Virus record (IMG/VR): IMGVR_UViG_3300043446_004167
Coordinates: 1-64,000 of that record
DNA from: a virus
Strand: one strand, 5' to 3'
DNA length: 64,000 bases
Below are positions 1 through 5,721 of the stretch, piece after piece (position 1 is the first letter of the stretch; every line of letters starts with the position of its first letter). Under the pieces are notes generated by a model that searched no databases, was not told where the DNA came from, and saw nothing but the letters and a program-made list of their open reading frames with translations. Both the position numbers and the translations under genes were made by a program.

Positions 1-1098
1 TTCAGACACATCAGTCATATCCGGGTCTGTAGTTGTATTTCTACCAGATTGAGTTGCGGACACAATTGGAACATTATATTCAACAGCAAGAGCTCTAACC
101 TCTTCCGCAATACTCTTAACATAAGTGTATGAGTTTACACCTGAGTTTGATTTAAATCTACTTGAAGAGCAAATATTTAGGTAGTCAATAAAGATGACAT
201 CTGGATGAAAATGTCTCTTTAATGCCAGTTCATTAAGCAAAGCTTTAAAATGACCAACGTGTGCAGATGAAGTTGGATATTCTTTAATAATTAATTTACC
301 TTGAGTCTTTTTTGCAAGTTTAATAATTCTATTCTCAAAATTATCTTTTGATACTGAAGATAAATTTGTAATGTTGAGATCGAGTAAGTTTGCATCAATT
401 CTTTGAGCAATTTTCTCTTCTGCCATTTCAAGAGTGATATAAAGTACATTCTTACCTTGAAGTAAAAAATTAGAAGCAAAAGAACACATAGCCAATGATT
501 TACCAGCATTTGGAGAAGACATAATTAAGAATACAGTCTTCTTTGATAAACCACCTCCAGTAATTTTATCAAAGTAATTTAAGTTGAATGGAATCTTGTC
601 TTCTTTTCTTGTATAAACCTCATATCTTTTCTCATAATCTTCAATTAGATCGTGACCGATATGCTCATCAAAAGAAATAGATAAAGCTTCTTGAAGGATT
701 CCGGGAATAGCATCTCTTCCTTTTTTTGTATCATTACCATCTGCAATCTGAATGCTCTCCATTAGTGCAAGGTATATTGCACGATCTCTACACCATTTTT
801 CAGTTGTATCAATTAGCCACTGTAAATCAGCTTGCTCATCAGATAATCCTCTAACAAACTCACAAAAAGAATGATAAGTATCTTCATTTAAATCTCTTCT
901 CTTTTCACCTTCAATTAAAAGAACTTCTTTAGTTGCAAGTTTTTCATAAGAGACAATGAACTTGTCAATTTCTTCAAAAACTACTCTTTCGTGTAGATTT
1001 TCAAAGTAATCAGGTGTAATGAAAGGTAAAACCTTTCTGCAATATTCATCATTGAATAGTAAATTACGAAGTATGGTGGTCTCTACTCTCTCTGACAT
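1..1098 (-). CDS. 41: Replicative DNA helicase gp41 (DnaB-like), 3' end outside window
   Basis: This is the hexameric 5'-3' helicase that unwinds DNA ahead of the phage replisome and carries the primase. The window holds the first 366 codons; the frame is still open at base 1. Visible RecA-fold motifs are Walker A SPNAGKS (residues 195-201), Walker B VIFIDYL (301-307) and the DnaB-type switch SATQSGRN (347-354), after an N-terminal helical domain of about 150 residues. The ATG at 1098 lies one base after the stop of the upstream gene, so translation is probably coupled. T4 gp41 is about 475 residues, so roughly 100 residues are missing. No intein is seen in the visible part. gp41 loci elsewhere are known split-intein sites, so the part beyond the edge is of interest. 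Identification is firm from motifs and position after uvsX. Confidence 0.93.
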   Translation of the reverse strand, partial: MSERVETTILRNLLFNDEYCRKVLPFITPDYFENLHERVVFEEIDKFIVSYEKLATKEVLLIEGEKRRDLNEDTYHSFCEFVRGLSDEQADLQWLIDTTEKWCRDRAIYLALMESIQIADGNDTKKGRDAIPGILQEALSISFDEHIGHDLIEDYEKRYEVYTRKEDKIPFNLNYFDKITGGGLSKKTVFLIMSSPNAGKSLAMCSFASNFLLQGKNVLYITLEMAEEKIAQRIDANLLDLNITNLSSVSKDNFENRIIKLAKKTQGKLIIKEYPTSSAHVGHFKALLNELALKRHFHPDVIFIDYLNICSSSRFKSNSGVNSYTYVKSIAEEVRALAVEYNVPIVSATQSGRNTTTDPDMTDVSE

Positions 1099-1099
1099 T

Positions 1100-1657
1100 T
1101 CATTTATAATGTAGGTATGTTTTTAGAATATACTGAGGTTCATTAACTGGCAAATTTTTCTTATGAGGAAACATCCAGAAGGGAGGATAAATGATCAATT
1201 TACTTTTTTCAGGTTGTATAAAATTATCCAAAAACTCATACTGACCTGCTGAATTATCATTCAAAAACCAAGTAAAACATAAAAATCGTCTAGCAGTAGA
1301 ATAATCATAAACATCCACATAGGTAGTATAGGATTCTTCTTCACTTGGCGAAAATTTTAAGACTTTAAATTGCTCAAATGCGTGTTTATCTGGAAAAAGA
1401 TTTCGTTCAAATACCTCATAATATTCATCCCTTAACTTAAACACAGATGATATCAAATCATTATGTATTGTTTTCAATTCATCATAATAATCACGAACTT
1501 TTGTTAAATTAAATGAGTAGTATTGTTCATCATCTGAAAGTTCGTGATGTTCTAGATTCTGTTCGAATAAATCAATAAGAAAATCACATACACTGGAGTC
1601 TAAAGAATTATCGTGTATGTGAATAAAATCATTTAGATTGACCATAAGAGAACTCAT
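1100..1657 (-). CDS. 2OG-Fe(II) oxygenase-like protein, iron site apparently degenerate
   Basis: A 185-residue protein with the layout of the prolyl-4-hydroxylase-like oxygenases common in marine T4-like phages. A double-stranded beta-helix core of the type YVDVYDY (113-119), RRFLCFTWFLND (123-134), IQPEKSKLIIYPPFW (147-161) and a distal FPHKKNLP (163-170) can be followed. In active family members the first strand carries HxD. Here the His position is Tyr113 (Y-V-D), and the usual Lys/Arg that binds 2-oxoglutarate near the C terminus appears as Gln175. Only Asp115 and His165 remain as expected metal ligands, so activity is doubtful. The start at 1657 overlaps the end of the uvsX 3' gene by 29 bases; Met5 (1645) is an alternative start. 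The gene lies between uvsX and gene 41. Family call is moderate; substrate unknown. Confidence 0.6.
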   Translation of the reverse strand: MSSLMVNLNDFIHIHDNSLDSSVCDFLIDLFEQNLEHHELSDDEQYYSFNLTKVRDYYDELKTIHNDLISSVFKLRDEYYEVFERNLFPDKHAFEQFKVLKFSPSEEESYTTYVDVYDYSTARRFLCFTWFLNDNSAGQYEFLDNFIQPEKSKLIIYPPFWMFPHKKNLPVNEPQYILKTYLHYK

Positions 1658-2105
1658 TTATTGCGATTTCATTAAGTTTTAACATTATTTCTTCAGTAAA
1701 ATATTCATCTGGATTTGCTAAAATTTGTTTGGCATATATTTTTTTACCATTCATTTCATAACGACCCGCTACATTTTTCCATAGACCTCCAAGTTCTCCA
1801 AGCTCTAATAGACCGTAATAGCGATCTAGGCCCCTTTCATCATAAAAAAGACGAACTTCTACATCTTGGTTTTCTTTGCTTAGTCGAGATTTAAAAGTTT
1901 TGGCTTTAATTATATTACCAATAATGTCAGTTCCATCTTTTTCTTTCTTTTTACTGAGGTAAATGATGGTAGAAGCAGCATATTTAAGACCAGAGTTATG
2001 GGAAACAATACCACCATGAAGTATGTAATGATGTTCCCCCTCAACCGTAATATCATATACTTTTTCTGTTTCAACTTTTCTGATAGACTTTACAATTCGA
2101 TCCAT
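1629..2105 (-). CDS. uvsX: UvsX recombinase, C-terminal part, preceded by split-intein C-half
   Basis: The 158-residue product starts with a 37-residue intein C-half: block F EKVYDITVEGEHHYI (residues 14-28), then block G GGIVSHN ending at Asn37. Ser38 is the +1 residue. From Ser38 the protein reads as the end of a RecA/UvsX core (SGLKYAASTIIYLSKKK), matching the part of RecA that follows the L2 loop. Joined to the upstream half (residues 1-215 of the gene at 2785-3717) it gives about 336 residues with ...KEMGGG + SGLKYAAS..., a normal length for a marine T4-like UvsX. The ATG at 2105 has a good purine-rich ribosome site (AAGAGGTGG) inside the end of the HNH gene, which it overlaps by 35 bases. 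Independent expression and protein trans-splicing are inferred. Confidence 0.93.
   Translation of the reverse strand: MDRIVKSIRKVETEKVYDITVEGEHHYILHGGIVSHNSGLKYAASTIIYLSKKKEKDGTDIIGNIIKAKTFKSRLSKENQDVEVRLFYDERGLDRYYGLLELGELGGLWKNVAGRYEMNGKKIYAKQILANPDEYFTEEIMLKLNEIAINEFSYGQSK
1995..2105 (-). other. UvsX split intein, C-half (37 aa)
   Basis: The intein segment spans Met1 to Asn37 of the uvsX 3' gene. It holds block F with the canonical Asp (VYDITVEGEHH) and block G ending Ser-His-Asn, followed by Ser+1. The first 15 residues are slightly basic (five Lys/Arg against three Asp/Glu). Its partner is the N-half at 2788-3072. Confidence 0.92.
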
Positions 2106-2739
2106 GCCACCTCTTATACATTGGGTATGTTATTTGTTTCTGACAATGCTCACAGACAACCTGCCTGTGTTTTTTTCCATAACGAGGAGACTTCTCCCCT
2201 ATTCTTTCAGATGCCAGTTCCGAAAGAAGTTTTTTTGTTTGCTCTGAGTGTTTTTTGTTGAAGAATGGATTGGATTCTCCACTCATCTTTTCACTCATCA
2301 TTTTTCTGTGTTCTGGAGAAGAAACAATTTGTCTATGTTTCTCACGAACCCCAGGATTAGACATTGGATTATTTTGTCCATAATGCCCTTTCCTATAGAA
2401 GGGGTTATTCTCACCTGAAGTTAAATGAGAATAACTTCTCCTTATTCTATCATAAGAATTTAGATTCTTACACCTAACTCCATTACCATTAATTGAACAC
2501 ATGCGATAAAAAGCATAGCACATTTTTTTCTTATACTCACCCTCAACCATCTTTAATAATAAATGATGACAGATGAAATGTTCTCTTGGGGTTAAATTTA
2601 CTAAATTGTCTTTTGTGTTTTTACCACCAAATGATTTGGGGATGATGTGGTGTTTTTCTGTAATATCATTGATTTTTCTTTCCTTTGCTCTTTCTATAAT
2701 ACGAAAGTAGCAACTTGTATATTTATTTACTATAAACAT
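2071..2739 (-). CDS. HNH homing endonuclease with NUMOD3-like repeats, inside broken uvsX
   Basis: A 222-residue freestanding endonuclease sits between the two uvsX halves. The HNH active site is near the N terminus: KHHIIP (29-34), Asn45/Asn48 in DNLVNL and HFICHH (54-59). It is followed by NUMOD3-like DNA-contacting motifs with the SGExNPF signature (108-115, 153-160) and a related GEKSPRYG segment (181-188). The C terminus holds a likely zinc-binding finger, Cys196, Cys199, His212 and Cys216. The start is 45 bases after the stop of the uvsX 5' gene and the end overlaps the start of the 3' gene by 35 bases. Inferred role: cleave uvsX alleles that lack the intein/endonuclease interruption and spread the cassette by recombination. 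This differs from the Vsr-like enzyme in broken gene 43. Confidence 0.88.
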   Translation of the reverse strand: MFIVNKYTSCYFRIIERAKERKINDITEKHHIIPKSFGGKNTKDNLVNLTPREHFICHHLLLKMVEGEYKKKMCYAFYRMCSINGNGVRCKNLNSYDRIRRSYSHLTSGENNPFYRKGHYGQNNPMSNPGVREKHRQIVSSPEHRKMMSEKMSGESNPFFNKKHSEQTKKLLSELASERIGEKSPRYGKKHRQVVCEHCQKQITYPMYKRWHGSNCKVYQKS

Positions 2740-2784
2740 TAGGTTCTGGTCTTAAGTATTAATATTTAGACAAAAAACTTATTT

Positions 2785-3717
2785 TTATATCGAAATTGTT
2801 GGAATGCATTTGATTTTATCTCCAGGTAAAAGATCAATTACTTTTTTCCATTCATAACCATTTTCAGTATCCACTAAAAATTTATGATCTGCGCTACACT
2901 TAACAATTTCCCCATCCCACAATTCCATCTCAAACACTTCTTTGTCATTAAAACAAAAAGTATCAGTAACATAAGAGTATCCAAACATAGTTCTTACTTT
3001 ATCTCCAACTTGAATAGATTCAATAGGAACAGAACCTTTTACTGTTTGTATCTTAGTTCCGGCAACTAAGCAACCTCCTCCCATTTCCTTAGTTGGAACA
3101 TAAGCTCCAATAACATCATATGTATGATTTGTTACTATCATAGGAATATTTGCCTGACCTAATTTAAGAGTAAGCATCCTAAATGCACCTTTGATAAGTT
3201 GAGATTTAGTCATATCTCGGACTTGCTTATCATTCAACGCATCTGTGATTTCTTTCTCGGTTGAGAGCATTCCAAGAGAATCCAATACAAACATACAGGG
3301 TTTGCGTTCTTCTAATGGTTTTTTAAGATATATGTCAACTGTCTTAAGTGCTTTAGTTCTAAATTCCTCAACAGTTACTACATTTGCAACGATAAATCTA
3401 GATGTATCAATTCCCCTACTTTCTAAAAGTGATTTAGTGATAGCAGCCTCAGAGTCAAAGTAGAGACAGTAACCATCGGGATTAGTATCAAGAAAATTCT
3501 TAACAACGGCGAGAGAGAAAAAAGTTTTTCCAGTAGAAGACTCTCCAGCAATAGCAGTAATCTTATTCCCAGATACACCACCAAAAATACTACCTGAAAC
3601 CAATGCGTTAAAAATGTATGAGCCCGTATCAACATAAGTCTCTGTTTCGTCAATTTCTGATGCAAGTTTAACATAGTCATCTGAAATTTGATCAACTATT
3701 TCCTTTAAAAAATCCAT
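2785..3717 (-). CDS. uvsX: UvsX recombinase, N-terminal part, ending in split-intein N-half
   Basis: The 310-residue product begins as the T4-like RecA homologue that coats single-stranded DNA and drives strand exchange. Walker A GESSTGKT lies at 58-65 and Walker B CMFVLDSLG at 141-149. The core breaks off after EMGGG (residue 215), in the L2 region equivalent to TTGGNALKFYA of RecA. Cys216 begins a 95-residue intein N-half: block A CLVAGTKI (216-223) and block B VKCSADHKF (272-280). It ends with a normal stop, so this is not a frameshift of UvsX. AAAGGAG precedes the ATG by about 9 bases. The gene follows the polymerase 3' gene by 27 bases. Activity needs trans-splicing with the product of 1629-2105. 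Confidence 0.95.
   Translation of the reverse strand: MDFLKEIVDQISDDYVKLASEIDETETYVDTGSYIFNALVSGSIFGGVSGNKITAIAGESSTGKTFFSLAVVKNFLDTNPDGYCLYFDSEAAITKSLLESRGIDTSRFIVANVVTVEEFRTKALKTVDIYLKKPLEERKPCMFVLDSLGMLSTEKEITDALNDKQVRDMTKSQLIKGAFRMLTLKLGQANIPMIVTNHTYDVIGAYVPTKEMGGGCLVAGTKIQTVKGSVPIESIQVGDKVRTMFGYSYVTDTFCFNDKEVFEMELWDGEIVKCSADHKFLVDTENGYEWKKVIDLLPGDKIKCIPTISI
2788..3072 (-). other. UvsX split intein, N-half (95 aa)
   Basis: This covers residues 216-310 of the uvsX 5' gene. Cys1 is the predicted first nucleophile (CLVAGTKIQTVKG). Block B has SADH at the usual TxxH position. The segment is mildly acidic (15 Asp/Glu, 11 Lys/Arg). It pairs with the C-half at 1995-2105. Confidence 0.92.
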
Positions 3718-3744
3718 TTTAAATCTCCTTTAAATTAAATAAAA

Positions 3745-4683
3745 TCACTCATAAAAATTAGACAATTTCACTTTTTTCTCAATAGACCAACCTATAATAT
3801 CAATCAAGGATTTAATAGGTTGAAGGAAAGTTTTATCGAATTGAGAGTCATAATCAATATACTTATGTAGACCAAGTTCAGTTGGTAACTTTTGAATATA
3901 TGAAATTACATTTTCACGTATTGGATTTGGAAGTTTTAAATAACAACATTTGATTTTTTCTCCATTTGAAATTAATGAATACTTATGAGTAAGATTAAAC
4001 TTACGTAGGTAGTGATTATAAAGTAATGCTCCTCTAGTATGCATTGGAGTACTCTTACCATAAATGGTAATAGGAGAATGGAACTTATCCATATTTGACA
4101 TACCTTGAGGGGTTGAAATCATTTCTGGAGGAAGACTAAAGAACTCTTTTTTAACTTCTTGAATATAACTTATGAGTTCATTTTCCTCTCCATTCATAAT
4201 GATTTTAATTGCATCCTTAATAGCAGTTCTACAGAATGCGGGAGTTGAAGTTTTTACTGCTTCAATTCCTGAGATTTTAATCTTAGGCTCAGAATAACGA
4301 ACTCCTTCATTATCCCATACGTTCAAGATATAATTTTTTTTCTTTCTCCACAATGCAGAAGAGCATATCTTCTCCCTCTTCATATGTAAACAATTTTGAT
4401 AGGCATTTGTTACAATGCATAATTCATCAAAACTCTTATCAATATATTTCTGGAGAACTCCATCGCATACTTCCGTTAGGAAATTTATAACATCTTGTTC
4501 ATTTTTACTCTTACCTTTAAAGAGCTTCTCTACAATTGGGTTAAAATGTAAAAAGCAGCTATTGTGAACACATATATCGTTTGCAAAGAAATTGTGGTTA
4601 TCTTCAACTTCTATATCATATACCCATTCTTCTTGAACTCCTAAGTCTTCTATTTCAAAATCATCATCAAAAATTAGTTCCAT
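3745..4683 (-). CDS. 43: DNA polymerase gp43, C-terminal part, preceded by split-intein C-half
   Basis: The 312-residue product starts with a 41-residue intein C-half: a very acidic leader, block F EWVYDIEVEDNHNFF (19-33) and block G DICVHN ending at Asn41. Ser42 is the +1 residue. From Ser42 (SCFLHFNPIVEKL) it continues the family B polymerase straight after DTD of motif C, through the palm and thumb. It includes the KREKICSSALWRKKKNY segment (KxY-type region, about 104-118), ending in a short C terminus. Joined to residues 1-562 of the 5' gene it makes an 833-residue polymerase, a normal size for marine T4-like phages. The start codon is one base from the stop of the endonuclease gene upstream, suggesting translational coupling. 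Confidence 0.95.
   Translation of the reverse strand: MELIFDDDFEIEDLGVQEEWVYDIEVEDNHNFFANDICVHNSCFLHFNPIVEKLFKGKSKNEQDVINFLTEVCDGVLQKYIDKSFDELCIVTNAYQNCLHMKREKICSSALWRKKKNYILNVWDNEGVRYSEPKIKISGIEAVKTSTPAFCRTAIKDAIKIIMNGEENELISYIQEVKKEFFSLPPEMISTPQGMSNMDKFHSPITIYGKSTPMHTRGALLYNHYLRKFNLTHKYSLISNGEKIKCCYLKLPNPIRENVISYIQKLPTELGLHKYIDYDSQFDKTFLQPIKSLIDIIGWSIEKKVKLSNFYE
4561..4683 (-). other. gp43 split intein, C-half (41 aa)
   Basis: This covers residues 1-41 of the polymerase 3' gene. It contains 14 Asp/Glu and no Lys/Arg, which is extreme for an intein C-half. Block F has the canonical Asp (VYDIEVEDNH), and block G ends Val-His-Asn before Ser+1. The partner is the basic N-half at 5725-6096. Confidence 0.93.
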
Positions 4684-4684
4684 A

Positions 4685-5719
4685 TTAAATAGTAAATTCT
4701 CTACGATTTGATATAAATTTTTTTATTTTTTCCAAAACTTTGCTTGGGTCATTCCTCCATTCACTATCCCAAACAATAATAGTAACATATCCACGCTGGT
4801 CCTCCAACCATTTGGCTTTCAATTCGTCTTGTTTCCATTTTTCTTTTGCTTTCATATGAGTACAACCTCTTCCCCTTAAATGAGAATCTGGTTTATAAAT
4901 TAATGGATTTCCGTGAAAATGATCTCCATGATATTCAATGCAAAATTTTAAATGAGTGCAAACAAAGTCATACAAAAAACATTTATTCTCATATAATAAT
5001 GCATATTCTTTATTTTTAGTTGCATAATAAGTATATTCTCGTTCAAATTCAGTTAGAAACTCCTCAACCTCATTAAAACATCTTTGAGATATTTTGGAAT
5101 ATGAATTACCGCAACTAGACTTTTCATAAAATTCCAATAATTTTTTTCTTCCTATTTCCTCTCCATATCTTTGTATATAAGTATCTAAACTATGTGATTT
5201 TAATTTGTTAACTTTTTTATATCTTTCCTCACCTAGATACTCAACTGTATTTGTAAAAGCTTGCCGTTTACAGTATTCATCATATCTATTCTTACCATCG
5301 TTCTCCCCATATTTTTTTATTAAATTATCTAGAGTAACCGCTCTAGATTTATTATATTCATTAAATTCATCTAAAGATATTCCATATTTTACTTTTTTAT
5401 ATTCATATGTATTTGTAATCGCCTGTTTTCTTCGATATTCATTAAATTTTAAAGTTCCTTTTTCTTTTCCATATACAAAAATCATTTTTTCTAAAAATAC
5501 TCCTCTTTTAAATGAATTATATTTTAATATAAGATTCAAATATTCATCCCATGTTTTTGGTTTATGAGTCTTACCCAATTCTATTCTAGGAACTGAATAA
5601 TTTATAATTTTAAATAATTCATCATAGTTAAATATTTTTTGAAAGGGTGGATAATCCACCCAATTATTTTTAGAACATTGAACTATTATTTTATCGTATG
5701 AAGATGTAGCTTGCGGCAT
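4685..5719 (-). CDS. Vsr-like (EDxHD-type) homing endonuclease inside broken gene 43
   Basis: A 344-residue freestanding endonuclease lies between the two polymerase halves, two bases after the stop of the 5' gene and one base before the start of the 3' gene. The middle holds three related segments of about 50 residues, each with a YGxxxG motif followed by a basic/aromatic stretch (starting near 83, 137 and 185), likely DNA-binding. The C-terminal domain resembles very-short-patch repair nucleases: Asp251, Glu262 in IEYHGDHFHGNP (261-272) with His264, Asp266 and His269, then WKQDELKAKWL and VWDSEW (316-321). Vsr-like endonucleases between split-intein halves are the arrangement described for fractured genes in marine metagenomes. 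Predicted role is cassette mobility into uninterrupted gene 43. Confidence 0.85.
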   Translation of the reverse strand: MPQATSSYDKIIVQCSKNNWVDYPPFQKIFNYDELFKIINYSVPRIELGKTHKPKTWDEYLNLILKYNSFKRGVFLEKMIFVYGKEKGTLKFNEYRRKQAITNTYEYKKVKYGISLDEFNEYNKSRAVTLDNLIKKYGENDGKNRYDEYCKRQAFTNTVEYLGEERYKKVNKLKSHSLDTYIQRYGEEIGRKKLLEFYEKSSCGNSYSKISQRCFNEVEEFLTEFEREYTYYATKNKEYALLYENKCFLYDFVCTHLKFCIEYHGDHFHGNPLIYKPDSHLRGRGCTHMKAKEKWKQDELKAKWLEDQRGYVTIIVWDSEWRNDPSKVLEKIKKFISNRREFTI

Positions 5720-5721
5720 TA

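Noticed and set aside
2785-3717. uvsX and gene 43 as frameshifted or nonsense-broken pseudogenes
   Set aside because: Each break carries matched intein blocks A/B and F/G with the exact junctions needed to restore conserved motifs, so damage is not the explanation.
5205-5567. Plus-strand ORF of 120 codons within the Vsr-like endonuclease gene
   Set aside because: No ribosome site, low-complexity Ser/Phe/Tyr composition, fully inside a well-supported gene.
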